Counted from the first letter of the stretch, positions 9,317 to 18,995 are shown. The stretch is DNA of 64,000 bases from an uncultured Alphaproteobacteria bacterium (GCA_944391615.1 CALXUE010000005.1:37329-101328), one strand, 5' to 3'. Notes: generated by a model from the letters alone, not told the origin. Translations and numbers: made by a program.

Positions 9317-9396
9317 CAAAATAAACTCACATTTAGACACTTTTTCTTACTTATTTTTTTTATCTACTAAATTGTTATAAACTATAAGATTTTTTA

Positions 9397-9424
9397 TTGA
9401 CGTATTTTTTTTTGATTGTATAGT
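9397..9424 (+). promoter_or_regulatory. Putative promoter of the DUF2934 gene
   Basis: TTGACG (9397-9402), a 16-bp spacer and TATAGT (9419-9424) lie 38 bp before the ATG at 9463. It is divergent from the glgB promoter, and both share the 228-bp gap 9235-9462. Confidence 0.5.
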
Positions 9425-9462
9425 GATTGTGTTGACCAAACATTTTTTATTTGGAGTTAGTT

Positions 9463-9666
9463 ATGGTTAAATTAAATGAAAACGCAATCAGAGAAGCTGC
9501 TTATTATAATTGGCAGAATGCCGGTTGCCCTCAAGGTCAGGATGAATATTTTTGGTCCTTGGCTGTTGAACAGCTTTCTAATTGCAACTGCTCTTGCAGC
9601 AATTCTTCCAAGAAGTCTTCTTCTTCTAAGAAATCTTCTAAAACAACCTCTAAAAAATCTAAGTAA
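9463..9666 (+). CDS. DUF2934 small protein with CNCSC and Ser-Lys tail
   Basis: The 67-residue protein starts at ATG 9463, six bases after GGAG; an upstream TTG at 9451 would overlap that ribosome site. Residues 5-40 (IREAAYYNWQNAGCP, DEYFWSLAVEQL) match the DUF2934 pattern of an Ala/Tyr-rich helix, an Asn/Gly turn and a W-x-x-A-x-x-x-L helix. A CNCSC cluster (about 42-46) follows, then a low-complexity tail of Ser, Lys and Thr ending in KKSK. The basic tail could contact nucleic acid or an anionic polymer, but that is a guess. It is divergent from the glycogen operon and has its own promoter and terminator. Confidence 0.75.
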   Translation: MVKLNENAIREAAYYNWQNAGCPQGQDEYFWSLAVEQLSNCNCSCSNSSKKSSSSKKSSKTTSKKSK

Positions 9667-9689
9667 TTCAGATTGTTAGAGTTTTTCTA

Positions 9690-9724
9690 AAGCCTCGTTT
9701 TTATAAACGGGGTTTTATTTTTTT
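9690..9724 (+). terminator. Rho-independent terminator
   Basis: CCTCGTTT (9693-9700) pairs with AAACGGGG (9705-9712), followed by TTTTATTTTTTTG. It ends the DUF2934 transcript and may also serve the convergent methyltransferase gene. Confidence 0.7.
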
Positions 9725-9733
9725 GTAAAAAAT

Positions 9734-11053
9734 TTATGATATTTTTTTGGCACTTATGATGTATCCCATCACTTTTTTTTCACCCTCGTTTCTGAGTTTT
9801 TCATGTGCTGTTTTTTCCATTTGGAATCCATTTTTTTCCAGCATATTTTTTACATAATTTATGTTATGCAAAAATCTTCCGGATGGGTGCAATGTATAAT
9901 TGTTTTTATCTTGATTATTTTCACTTATGCTAAATATTAATCGACCATTGTTTTCAAGATTTTTATTGATATTTTCAAAAAGCTCATCCAGTCTGCCAAA
10001 ATAGGTAAAAACGTCGGATGAAACCATTAAATCATAGAGCTTCGTATTTTGGGTTAAATATGAATTTATGTCTTCTTGAACGAGATTATAATATACTTTT
10101 TTGCGCTCGGCCTCTTCCAACATTTTGGCTGACAAATCAACACCTTCAAGGCCTTTGGGCTTGGCATATTTTTGCAAAAATTTACCACATAATCCCGTGC
10201 CGCAACCCAAATCTAATATACGTAATTTTTCGCCTCTTTGCTGTTGATAAATGTTTGACAGCATTTCCTCTATTAATCTTGGTGCTTGATAATCAAGTGA
10301 GGCCAAAACACTCTCAAAATCAGGTGCAAAAATATCAAAAATATCTTCTACATATTCTTGTTCTGCTTGTGAAACTTTTTTGCTACCTACAAGCGCTTTG
10401 CACATATATGAAACGATTGGATTTTGACCATAATTTTTATACCACAGAGCCACACATTCTTTTATCGAATCCAAACCTTTTTCCGTGCCGATTTCATAAA
10501 ATAAATAGCCTAAATTTATGTGATGCGCGTTCTCAATTTCAGAGCCTAGTTGAACAGCTTTCCAGGCATTTTTTAATGATGCTTTGTAATTGCCGTTTTT
10601 TTGATAACTTTGTGATATATAGTTATACAACCATGCATCATACGGGTCGATGGATAAGGCTTTCATAAAGCAATTAATCGAAGCTTCATATCCTTCCAGC
10701 TCACTATATGAATTTCCCATTATGGTATAGGATAATTTTTCTTTTGGGTATATTTCTGATGCTATTTTTGCATAGCGTATTGCTTTAGAAAATTGTTTTA
10801 TTTCATAACAGCTGTTGGCCAAATTGATTAAAGCGGAATAATTTTTGGAATCTACATCTATTGCTTTTTCGTAATATTTTACGGCTTCGGCATATTTATT
10901 TTGCATATAAAAAATGTTGCCGATTGTAATTAAAACGCAAGTGTTTTGCGAATCGGACTTTAATAACTCACAGCAAAGTGCATATGATTTTTCATATTCA
11001 CCTTTTTCATAAGCATTCAGTGCTTTATCTATCGCATTGTTTATTCCAAACAT
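9734..11053 (-). CDS. TPR-repeat protein with C-terminal SAM methyltransferase domain
   Basis: The 439-residue protein has about six tetratricopeptide repeats over residues 1-200, with motifs such as AVKYYEKAIDVD, ALINLANSCYEI and ASINCFMKALSIDPYDAWLYNYI. A class I methyltransferase domain follows: LDLGCGTGLCG (about 279) is the S-adenosylmethionine loop and LEGVDLSAKMLEEA the second motif. The first 200 residues probably bind a partner or a substrate peptide. Similar TPR-methyltransferase fusions occur in alphaproteobacteria and are often annotated as trans-aconitate-like methyltransferases; the substrate here cannot be told. It is a single gene, separated from tRNA-Leu by about 100 bp. Confidence 0.85.
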   Translation of the reverse strand: MFGINNAIDKALNAYEKGEYEKSYALCCELLKSDSQNTCVLITIGNIFYMQNKYAEAVKYYEKAIDVDSKNYSALINLANSCYEIKQFSKAIRYAKIASEIYPKEKLSYTIMGNSYSELEGYEASINCFMKALSIDPYDAWLYNYISQSYQKNGNYKASLKNAWKAVQLGSEIENAHHINLGYLFYEIGTEKGLDSIKECVALWYKNYGQNPIVSYMCKALVGSKKVSQAEQEYVEDIFDIFAPDFESVLASLDYQAPRLIEEMLSNIYQQQRGEKLRILDLGCGTGLCGKFLQKYAKPKGLEGVDLSAKMLEEAERKKVYYNLVQEDINSYLTQNTKLYDLMVSSDVFTYFGRLDELFENINKNLENNGRLIFSISENNQDKNNYTLHPSGRFLHNINYVKNMLEKNGFQMEKTAHEKLRNEGEKKVMGYIISAKKIS

Positions 11054-11108
11054 TTTTTTACTTCTTATTATTTTTTTATTATCTTAGTAAATTTTAGTAA
11101 AAAAACTA

Positions 11109-11137
11109 TTGACGAATAAAAATTTTTATTATATCTA
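11109..11137 (+). promoter_or_regulatory. Promoter of tRNA-Leu
   Basis: TTGACG (11109-11114), a 17-bp spacer and TATCTA (11132-11137) lie 15 bp upstream of the mature tRNA 5' end, a normal arrangement for a single tRNA gene. Confidence 0.65.
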
Positions 11138-11152
11138 TCTTTTGTATTCGAT

Positions 11153-11238
11153 GGGGGTATGGCGGAACTGGTAGACGCGCTAGACTCAAAATCTTGTTCT
11201 CTCTGAGAGTGTCAGTTCAAGTCTGACTACCCCTACCA
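11153..11238 (+). tRNA. tRNA-Leu(CAA)
   Basis: The gene is 86 nt with an encoded CCA. The acceptor stem GGGGGTA pairs with TACCCCT (one G-U pair). The D-arm has GGTAGACGC, and a long variable arm (TCTCTCTGAGAG) marks a class II tRNA. The T-loop is TTCAAGT. The anticodon loop CTCAAAA gives anticodon CAA (reads TTG). The anticodon stem CTAGA/TCTTG carries one T-T mismatch as read. Confidence 0.93.
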
Positions 11239-11241
11239 ATT

Positions 11242-11272
11242 AAAAGCTCGGTTCTAAAACCGAGCTTTTTTC
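11242..11272. terminator. Bidirectional terminator
   Basis: AAAAGCTCGGTT (11242-11253) and AACCGAGCTTTT (11258-11269) make a perfect 12-bp stem with a 4-nt loop, flanked by A and T runs. It serves both tRNA-Leu and the convergent ABC-F gene. Confidence 0.9.
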
Positions 11273-13120
11273 TTATTCTTCTTCGTTTGAAAGCTCCAAC
11301 CATTCTTCTTCCGCCGCAGAAATTCTTTCTTCAATTTGTTTAAATTCTTTTTGCAGAGATATCATATCTTCTGTTGATTGAAAAGTTTCAAAGCTCTTTT
11401 CTATTTCTGCTTTGCGTTTTTCCAATAAAGAAAGTTCTTTTTCCAAATTGCGGATTTTTTGCTTTTGCTCTTTGTCCTTATTTTTCTTTTCTTGCTTTTG
11501 GGCTTTTATGATTTCTTTTTGTTTTTCTTCTGCCTCTTTTTTCTTTTTCTCGGCTTTGCTTTCTGTTTTTTCCAACAATAATTTTTTGTAATCTTCCAAA
11601 TCGCCGTCATAAATTTTGCACGTTCCTTTGTTGACGAGCCATAATTCGTCTGCCACCAAATCTATGGTATGCATATCATGGGTTATCAGTAACACAGCAC
11701 CTTTATAGTCATTCAAAGCATCCACCAGAGCATCGCGCGAATCCATATCCAGATGGTTGGTCGGTTCATCCAATATTAACAAATTCGGCGCACCTATACT
11801 CATGGAAGCAAACAGTAATCTTGCTTTTTCTCCACCTGAGAGATTGGCTATTTTGGTTTGTGATTTTTCCTGGACCAGACCAAATCGCCCCAAATATGCC
11901 CTCACCTGTGTTTCGGTTTTATCCGGCATAAACTCTGCAATATATTCTGCCGCAGTTTTATCATAAGGAAGCTCCTCGCTTTGATGTTGCGCGAAGTAGC
12001 CTATTTTTAGTTTGGGTGTACGCCGCAATGTTCCCGTCATCGGCGTTAGCTTTTCTGACAGCAACTTTGCAAAAGTAGACTTACCATTACCGTTCGCGCC
12101 CAGCAAAGCTATGCGGTCATCTTTTTCAATACTCAAATTCAAATTTTTCAAAACAACCTTATCTCCATACCCTACCGAAACATCTTCCATATTAATTATC
12201 GGTGAAGATATCTCTTGTGGTTCGGGAAACTCAAACCTGATTGATGATTCATCTTCCATCAATGTTACGGTCGGCATTTTTTCAAGCAATTTTAGACGGC
12301 TTTGTGCTTGCTTGGCTTTGGTGGCTTTATAGCGAAAACGCTCCACAAAACTCTCCAGATGTTTGCGCTTTTGCTGCTGCTTTTTATACATTCTCTCAAG
12401 AACTTCTTTTTGCTCGGCGCGCGTGGTTAAAAAGCGGTCGTAATTGCCGCTGTAAGTCACTAATTTTTTATTATCAAAATGGATAATATAATCGCAGACT
12501 TCATTTAAAATTGTTCTATCATGACTGATTATCAACAGTGTTCCCTTGTACTTTTGCAAATGCGCGGTCAACCATATCGCGGCTTCCAAATCCAAGTGGT
12601 TGGTCGGCTCATCCAAAAGCAAAATATCCGAGGGCTGAAACAAGGCCGCTGCCAAGGCTAATCTCATCCGCCAGCCGCCGGAAAATTCGGCAACCGTTTT
12701 TGAAAAATCATCATTTGCAAACCCCAAGCCATTCAAAATCGCGGAGGCTCTTGCCGGTGCCGAATCCGCTTCTATCATTTTCAGCCGTTCGTGTATTTCA
12801 CCCAACTCCGTAGAATCCGCCGTTTGGAGTTTTTCCATAAGTTCTGTTCGTTCTTTGTCTTGTGCCAAAACAAAATCAAGTATTTTTACATTGGTATCGT
12901 TTATCTCTTGTTTGACATAGGCGACTTTGCTGTGTTCGGGAAAATACACTTCTCCCAACTCGGTTTCATATTCTCCTTGCAAAATACGAAACAATGTTGT
13001 TTTGCCACAACCATTCAGGCCTACAAGCCCGACTTTTTGATTATCCGAAATATGAGCAGAAGCTCCTTCTAACAAAACTTTTCCGCCTATTCTGACCGTG
13101 ATGTTTTTTATATCTATCAT
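11273..13120 (-). CDS. ABC-F family ATP-binding protein
   Basis: The 615-residue cytoplasmic protein has two ABC cassettes and no membrane segment. The first has Walker A GLNGCGKTT (about 35), signature FSGGWRMRLALAA and LLLDEPTNHLD. The second has GANGNGKST (about 345), LSGGEKARLLFASM and LILDEPTNHLD. The linker between them is Lys/Arg-rich, with KKQQQKRKHLESFVERFRYKAT typical of the ABC-F arm. The C-terminal about 100 residues are a charged coiled coil (EKKKKEAEEKQKE). ABC-F proteins act on the ribosome E site in translation or antibiotic protection; the Uup/YheS-like subgroup is likely. It is a single gene, divergent from murE. Confidence 0.92.
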   Translation of the reverse strand: MIDIKNITVRIGGKVLLEGASAHISDNQKVGLVGLNGCGKTTLFRILQGEYETELGEVYFPEHSKVAYVKQEINDTNVKILDFVLAQDKERTELMEKLQTADSTELGEIHERLKMIEADSAPARASAILNGLGFANDDFSKTVAEFSGGWRMRLALAAALFQPSDILLLDEPTNHLDLEAAIWLTAHLQKYKGTLLIISHDRTILNEVCDYIIHFDNKKLVTYSGNYDRFLTTRAEQKEVLERMYKKQQQKRKHLESFVERFRYKATKAKQAQSRLKLLEKMPTVTLMEDESSIRFEFPEPQEISSPIINMEDVSVGYGDKVVLKNLNLSIEKDDRIALLGANGNGKSTFAKLLSEKLTPMTGTLRRTPKLKIGYFAQHQSEELPYDKTAAEYIAEFMPDKTETQVRAYLGRFGLVQEKSQTKIANLSGGEKARLLFASMSIGAPNLLILDEPTNHLDMDSRDALVDALNDYKGAVLLITHDMHTIDLVADELWLVNKGTCKIYDGDLEDYKKLLLEKTESKAEKKKKEAEEKQKEIIKAQKQEKKNKDKEQKQKIRNLEKELSLLEKRKAEIEKSFETFQSTEDMISLQKEFKQIEERISAAEEEWLELSNEEE

Positions 13121-13240
13121 TTTTAGTCTTTATCTTGGTTATCTTTTTTTTGTGATGTTAATGGTCTTTGATAAAAATTGCAAGGCTAAAGAGTTTGTTA
13201 GCAAATTTGTGCTATCCTTTTGCCATTAAGGAGAGAATCG

Positions 13241-14680
13241 ATGAAACTTGCGGAACTTATTCAGAATACTAAACTTACAACAAATTTACCTAACCTTGAA
13301 ATTTCGGGTATCGAATCCGACTCTCGAAAAGTGCAGAAGGGATATCTTTTTGCTGCACTCAAAGGTGTGACTTTTAACGGAGAAGAATTTATCGCCCAAG
13401 CCATTCAAAACGGTGCTGTTGCCATATTATGCGAATCCTCTGAAATAATACAAAAATTTCCACATACTGCCATTTTAGTTTCTGGTAACGCTCACCGCGA
13501 TTTTGCACTTCTCGCTGCTGCCTTTTATGGCAAACAACCAGAAAATATTGCCGCTGTTACCGGTACAAACGGTAAAACTTCCATTGCCGATTTTACGCGT
13601 CAGGTTCTCATCATGATGGGGCAAAAAGCAGCCTCTCTCGGAACACTTGGTTTGATTAAAAACAACGAAGAACCGCAATATGCCATGACAACTCCTGACA
13701 CGCTCACCATTCACAAAACTCTCCGCTCCCTTGCAGATGATAATTTTAAGTATCTTATTATGGAAACATCCAGCCACGGATTATGCCAATATCGGGTCGG
13801 CGGCGTTAAATTCAAAGTGGCCGGTTTTACCAACCTTACACGCGATCATTTGGATTATCACAAAACCATGGAAAATTATTATAAAGCCAAAGAACTTCTT
13901 TTTACCGAATTTTTAGAGCCAAACGGAGCGGCTGTTCTCAATGCGGATATCGATATTTTTAATCGTTTAAAAAATGCTTGTATCAGCACCGGAAAACGCG
14001 TTATATCCTATGGACGCAACGGCGAACAACTCAAGCTTCTTCACGCAACTCCTCTGGCGCATGGGCAAATGCTTGATGTGCTTTATTACGGCAAAAATGT
14101 TTCTCTCAATATTCCTTTAGCCGGGGAATTTCAGGCTATGAATGTTTTGTGCGCTTTGGGAATTTTGGCTGAGCTTACGAAACAGCCTTTTGAGGTTGTT
14201 AAATACATTGAAAAAATCCACGGTGCCAAAGGGCGTTTGGAACTTGTGGCGCAAACCCCAAACGGCGCTGCAATCTATGTTGATTATGCCCACACACCTG
14301 ATGCGATTGAAAATGTTATCAAGGCTTTACGTCCGCATTGCTCCGGAAAGTTGCGTATTCTTTTTGGGTGCGGCGGTGACAGAGATAAGGGCAAGCGTCC
14401 GCTTATGGGTAAAATAGCCAATGACCTCGCCGATGTGGTGTATATCACAGATGACAATCCTCGCTCTGAAGAACCAGAGGTTATTCGCGCTGAAATTTTA
14501 GCGGCCTGCCCTAAAGGTATTGATATCGGTAACCGCGGTGAAGCTATTAAACAAGCTATCTCCGAACTTGAAGCCGGCGATATCCTCATCGTTGCGGGCA
14601 AAGGGCATGAACCGGGGCAGATTATCAAAGGCGTTACGCACCACTTTAGCGACCATGAAGAGGTTTTGAAAAACGTATAA
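13241..14680 (+). CDS. murE: UDP-MurNAc-L-Ala-D-Glu:meso-diaminopimelate ligase
   Basis: The 479-residue Mur ligase adds meso-diaminopimelate to the peptidoglycan precursor in the cytoplasm. I chose ATG 13241, eight bases after AAGGAGA; a TTG at 13220 would include the ribosome site. An N-terminal substrate domain is followed by the ATP loop TGTNGKTS (about 106), a central HDHLDYHKTM-like segment (TRDHLDYHKTM) and the C-terminal DNPRSEEP motif (about 404), which specifies diaminopimelate rather than lysine. MurF, the usual next gene of the dcw cluster, does not follow; instead a convergent TerB-like gene begins 10 bp later. This murE is therefore isolated here. Confidence 0.95.
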   Translation: MKLAELIQNTKLTTNLPNLEISGIESDSRKVQKGYLFAALKGVTFNGEEFIAQAIQNGAVAILCESSEIIQKFPHTAILVSGNAHRDFALLAAAFYGKQPENIAAVTGTNGKTSIADFTRQVLIMMGQKAASLGTLGLIKNNEEPQYAMTTPDTLTIHKTLRSLADDNFKYLIMETSSHGLCQYRVGGVKFKVAGFTNLTRDHLDYHKTMENYYKAKELLFTEFLEPNGAAVLNADIDIFNRLKNACISTGKRVISYGRNGEQLKLLHATPLAHGQMLDVLYYGKNVSLNIPLAGEFQAMNVLCALGILAELTKQPFEVVKYIEKIHGAKGRLELVAQTPNGAAIYVDYAHTPDAIENVIKALRPHCSGKLRILFGCGGDRDKGKRPLMGKIANDLADVVYITDDNPRSEEPEVIRAEILAACPKGIDIGNRGEAIKQAISELEAGDILIVAGKGHEPGQIIKGVTHHFSDHEEVLKNV

Positions 14681-14689
14681 AATTTCCTC

Positions 14690-15391
14690 TCACATTGCGG
14701 CTTGAAAACGAATATTATTATCCCTGTAAAACTGCATTAGTTCTGCTAAATATAATTTTTCTTCATAATGGATTACGCCGTCTGTGGCACTGATTTTTAT
14801 TGCCTCGTTGATTAAGTCTTCCAGAATGTCTTCTTCATGGTAGGGCAATTCTTCCAGAGCGCTGTAAAATGCCGCAACATTTATGGTTTGCGCCTTGATA
14901 AATGCTTCAATATATTGACTGCTAAAATTTGAAGCCTTGGCTTGATGTTTTTTTATAAAGTCTACCACCACCGATATTTTGACGTTTTCTAACTCCGGTC
15001 TCATCAGGGCAAAAAACATTAAGACTATTATTTCCGGAACTAAAGGCTGCAAGGTGTTAAAATTATTTTCTATTCTGGCTGCTTTTATCTCGTCTTTGGC
15101 GCGATTTTCTCTTGCCTGCATGACCTCGTTATAATCATTTATAAATGCCTGAATATCTTTATAATATTTTTCGGTACTTTTGTCATACAAGTCATAAATA
15201 TAGTGCGTATCCAAAGCTTTGGTCTTTTTAGAATCGTAGAAATAGACCTTAAAGTAACAGTTCTCCCCTTTTTGCCAAATTCCTCTGACTGCAATATTTT
15301 CTTTTTGCAGGCGGTGATTGATGAATATGTGCGCCTCTATATTATAAAATGACAAAGGGCAAGTTTTTTCTTCACTCAAAATATCAGTCAT
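14690..15391 (-). CDS. TerB-like domain protein of unknown role
   Basis: The 233-residue protein starts at ATG 15391, one base after the mfd stop codon and behind GGTGGAG, so it is coupled to mfd. A start at 15409 is possible. The last about 55 residues (EDILEDLINEAIKISATDGVIHYEEKL, split as ...ATDGVIHYEEKLYLAEL) resemble the TerB fold, with its ADG-x-h-x-x-E-x-x metal-site pattern. The N-terminal half (about 1-95) looks like a beta-rich module of unknown type, and the middle is helical. It has no signal peptide or membrane helix. The association with mfd may be only positional. The function is not known. Confidence 0.75.
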   Translation of the reverse strand: MTDILSEEKTCPLSFYNIEAHIFINHRLQKENIAVRGIWQKGENCYFKVYFYDSKKTKALDTHYIYDLYDKSTEKYYKDIQAFINDYNEVMQARENRAKDEIKAARIENNFNTLQPLVPEIIVLMFFALMRPELENVKISVVVDFIKKHQAKASNFSSQYIEAFIKAQTINVAAFYSALEELPYHEEDILEDLINEAIKISATDGVIHYEEKLYLAELMQFYRDNNIRFQAAM

Positions 15392-15392
15392 C

Positions 15393-18300
15393 TTACTCCA
15401 CCATGGCAACTAATTTTGACACGTATTTTTTGATTGTTTCTATACGCAAAGCATAGCTCTCCAAATTCTTTTCAATAAAGAGTTTTTGGTCTGACCTTAC
15501 TTTGATTAAACCACCTTGTTTTGCGATAAAGTCTAGCAACTTGTCTGCAGCCTTAAACACATTGTTATGGAAGCTGATTAAAATTCCCTTCATGCCGGCG
15601 TCTATCTTGGCAATATTGGCCTTATAGCACATTTGTTTTATCTCTACGGTTTGCAGTAGATTTTCAACCTCTTGCGGAATTTTACCAAAGCGGTCGGTTA
15701 GCTCCTCTCGCATATTCAAAAGGCCTTCTTTGTCTTGAATATCACCAATGCGCTTATACAGGCCCAAACGCACGCCCAAATCTCTGACATAAGTTTCGGG
15801 AATCATAATCGGAATACCTGTGGTGATTTGCGGTGACCAATCGTGTAAAGCATCTCCCGAGACAGAAGTTTCCTGAGCTTTTTCTCCGGTTTTAATCCGC
15901 ATAATCTCTTCTTCCAGCATGTGTTGATACAAGGCAATACCAACATCTTTGATATGGCCGGATTGTTCCTCTCCCAAGACGTTGCCTGAGCCTCTGATAT
16001 CCATGTCGTGGCTGGCCAAAGAAAAACCCGCTCCCAATGTATCGAGTGCTTGCAAGATGCTCAACCTTCTTTCTGCGACCGGATTTAGGTTCTTTTGCTT
16101 GGGTACCGTAAAGTAGCAATAGCCCCTGACCTTAGAACGGCCGACACGTCCTCTTAACTGGTACAATTGTGCCAAACCAAACATATCAGCTCGATAGACA
16201 ATCATGGTATTTACGCTTGGCATATCTATGCCTGATTCAATAATCGTGGTGGATAAGAGCATATCTGCCTTGCCGTCGGCAAAAGAGTTCATCACCTCTT
16301 CCAATTTTGCAACCGGCATTTGCCCATGCGCCACCAATATCTTAACATCCGGCACAAGCTCCCTCAATTCCTTCTCCACTCCGAAAATATCCGACACGCG
16401 CGGGCAAACAAAAAATGTTTGGCCGTTACGGAATTTTTCTCTGTATATGGCCTCTTTTATCATCACCTTGTCAAAAGGCATAACAAAGGTTCGGGCGGCT
16501 AATCTGTCAACCGGAGGTGTCGCGATAATACTTAATTGCTTCACGCCGGTTAAGGACATTTGCAGCGTTCTTGGAATCGGGGTTGCGGTTAAAGTCAAAA
16601 CATGAATATCTGATTTTAAGGCCTTGATTTTTTCTTTATGGGCGACGCCAAAGTGCTGTTCCTCATCAATAATCAGCAACTGCAAATTGGCAAATTTTAT
16701 ATCTTTGGCCAACAAGGCGTGCGTTCCGATAACTATATCAACAGAACCGTTTTCAAGTCCCTCTTTGGTTTCTTTGGCCTCTTTAGTCGTTACCAAACGC
16801 GAGAGCATTTTGACTTTTACGGGAAAGTTTTCCATACGTTTTTTGAAGTTATAATAATGCTGGCGCGCAAGCAGGGTTGTCGGCACTATCAAGGCCACCT
16901 GACCGCCGTTTGCTGCCACACAAAAAGCAGCCCTCAAAGCTACTTCGGTTTTGCCGAATCCGACATCACCGCAAATTAACCTATCCATCGGAATTCCTCC
17001 GGCCAAATCGCCCAACACATCATTAATGGCGTTTTGTTGGTCTTCGGTCTCACTAAATGGAAATTTGGCACAAAACTCATCATACAGACCTTCCGGCGGG
17101 GTAAATATCTCAGCTTTTTTAAGGTGTCTTTCTGCCGCGATTTTAATCAGCTTTTCGGCAATGTCTTTGATTTTTTCTTTAACCTTGGCTTTTTTGGCCT
17201 GCCATGCCATTCCGCCCAAAACATCAAGCTGGGTATTGTCATCTTCCGAACCATAGCGAGACAAAACATCTATGTTTTCTACCGGAACAAAAAGCTTGGC
17301 ATCGTTTGCATATAAAATCTTTAAGCAATCATGCGGCGCGCCTCCGGCCATGATATTTTCAAGCCCCAAAAACTTTCCGACACCATGCTCAATATGTACG
17401 ACCAATTCGCCGATATTTAATGAACCAATATCGGCAATTAAGTCCTTTGAAGTTACCTTTGGTGTTTTGCGGTGTTGGCGTTCGCCCAAAATATCTTGCT
17501 CGGATATCAAACACCAATTCTCACCATTTTTGATATCTGCGGCTGTTCTGAAACCATGTTCCAAGTTCATTACAAATAAGACGACTTGTTTCTTTTGAGC
17601 TTTGGCTACCGCTTCATCAAAATTTTCGGCAAAGGTCATATCTGCAATGTCATGCTCACTCATCAAAGAAAAAAGTCGTTCTCTTGAGCCTGCTGAATAA
17701 CAACAGATTATGCGTTTGAGTTTTTTGTTTTCGTTTAAGTAATTTTTTAGTTCCTCATAAACTTCAGACGCATTAATATGCTTGGCGTGCGAAAAATCTC
17801 TCCCCGGCAAAACACCAACATTCAGCACTTTATCGCCGCTCGGTGTGCTTAACGGGCTGAAATAAACCGCGCCGCGGGATGATAATTTTTCAGCCAAAGC
17901 TTTGTCATCCAGATAAAATAATTCGGGCGGTATGGGGTGGTAGGTGTCAACCTCGCCCACTGATTTAACCTTTAAGGCCTCCAATCTTGCATGATAATAA
18001 TCTGCGATACTGTCGCATTTTGAAACCGCAGCTTCCTCAACATTTTTCCCGACAATGACTTTTGCTCGCGGCAGATAGTCAAATATGGTGGGTAAAGCAT
18101 CTTCATAAAACAAAGGAAGCCAGTTTTCCATGCCCATATATTTTTGCCCTGATGATACGGCTTCATAAAGTTCATCTTTTAAGCCATCTGCTCCAAACAA
18201 CTCTCTGTATTTTGAACGAAATGTTTTAACCGCATTATTATCTATCACAACCTCGTTCATCACCTGAAAACAATAACTTTTTAACTCTCCGGTGGTGCGT

Positions 18301-18896
18301 TGGCTCATCACATCAAAGGTGCGAATTTTTTCAATGTCTTCATCAAATAAATCTATTCTTAGCGGCTCTTTGGTTCCGACCGGAAATATATCCAATATAT
18401 CGCCACGGACAGCATATTCTCCCGGTTCATAAACCTGCTCAACGCGGTTATATCCATTAATCACCGCATAATGAATAAAGTCATTAAAGTTTAGCTTGCC
18501 GCCGACTTTTATCTCCCGCATGGCATTTAAAAATATCTTCTTCGGCGGAAGTTTTTGCAAAACGGCACCGATACTGGTTATTATCACGCGTGGCTTTTTA
18601 GCCTCCGGAACTTCGGACAACTCCGCTAAAGTTTCTATTCTCTCCGCCACGATATTGGCATTCGGCGAAACACGGTCATATGGCACCGTATCCCACGCAG
18701 GTAGGCGCAAAACTTTTATCTCGGGGGCGATTTTTGCCAACAATTCCGCCGCGTGCTCCATACTCAAACCGTCACTTGTGATATATAAAATATCTCTTTC
18801 TTGCGAAAGTGCAAAATCTTTAAGTAAAAAAGCATCGTATCCGTCGGATACTGATGACAGGGTTATGTTTTCCAGTTTGCTGATATCTATTTGCAT
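15393..18896 (-). CDS. mfd: Transcription-repair coupling factor
   Basis: The 1167-residue DNA translocase removes RNA polymerase stalled at lesions and recruits UvrA. The N-terminal about 350 residues are the UvrB-like module. The polymerase-interacting domain lies near residue 500 (LVVHIEHGVGKFLGLENI). The helicase core has Walker A GDVGFGKTEVALRAAF (about 647), DEEQHFG (about 745) and TATPIPRTLQMSL. The TRCF C-terminal domain follows (RMREELTDRFG-like MREELTDRFGKIPQEVENLL). The length is normal for Mfd. It is divergent from recG over an about 100-bp gap and is followed by the TerB-like gene. Confidence 0.96.
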   Translation of the reverse strand: MQIDISKLENITLSSVSDGYDAFLLKDFALSQERDILYITSDGLSMEHAAELLAKIAPEIKVLRLPAWDTVPYDRVSPNANIVAERIETLAELSEVPEAKKPRVIITSIGAVLQKLPPKKIFLNAMREIKVGGKLNFNDFIHYAVINGYNRVEQVYEPGEYAVRGDILDIFPVGTKEPLRIDLFDEDIEKIRTFDVMSQRTTGELKSYCFQVMNEVVIDNNAVKTFRSKYRELFGADGLKDELYEAVSSGQKYMGMENWLPLFYEDALPTIFDYLPRAKVIVGKNVEEAAVSKCDSIADYYHARLEALKVKSVGEVDTYHPIPPELFYLDDKALAEKLSSRGAVYFSPLSTPSGDKVLNVGVLPGRDFSHAKHINASEVYEELKNYLNENKKLKRIICCYSAGSRERLFSLMSEHDIADMTFAENFDEAVAKAQKKQVVLFVMNLEHGFRTAADIKNGENWCLISEQDILGERQHRKTPKVTSKDLIADIGSLNIGELVVHIEHGVGKFLGLENIMAGGAPHDCLKILYANDAKLFVPVENIDVLSRYGSEDDNTQLDVLGGMAWQAKKAKVKEKIKDIAEKLIKIAAERHLKKAEIFTPPEGLYDEFCAKFPFSETEDQQNAINDVLGDLAGGIPMDRLICGDVGFGKTEVALRAAFCVAANGGQVALIVPTTLLARQHYYNFKKRMENFPVKVKMLSRLVTTKEAKETKEGLENGSVDIVIGTHALLAKDIKFANLQLLIIDEEQHFGVAHKEKIKALKSDIHVLTLTATPIPRTLQMSLTGVKQLSIIATPPVDRLAARTFVMPFDKVMIKEAIYREKFRNGQTFFVCPRVSDIFGVEKELRELVPDVKILVAHGQMPVAKLEEVMNSFADGKADMLLSTTIIESGIDMPSVNTMIVYRADMFGLAQLYQLRGRVGRSKVRGYCYFTVPKQKNLNPVAERRLSILQALDTLGAGFSLASHDMDIRGSGNVLGEEQSGHIKDVGIALYQHMLEEEIMRIKTGEKAQETSVSGDALHDWSPQITTGIPIMIPETYVRDLGVRLGLYKRIGDIQDKEGLLNMREELTDRFGKIPQEVENLLQTVEIKQMCYKANIAKIDAGMKGILISFHNNVFKAADKLLDFIAKQGGLIKVRSDQKLFIEKNLESYALRIETIKKYVSKLVAMVE

Positions 18897-18914
18897 TTTT
18901 TATGTTCTTAAATG

Positions 18915-18943
18915 TTTACAACTTTATCTAAAATATATACAAT
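18915..18943 (+). promoter_or_regulatory. Putative recG promoter
   Basis: TTTACA (18915-18920), a 17-bp spacer and TACAAT (18938-18943) lie 52 bp upstream of ATG 18996, in the gap shared with divergent mfd. Confidence 0.5.
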
Positions 18944-18995
18944 ATGGCCATATTAGCAACAAAAAACTTAAATTTAGGTGAAAAGAGAATCGTTT

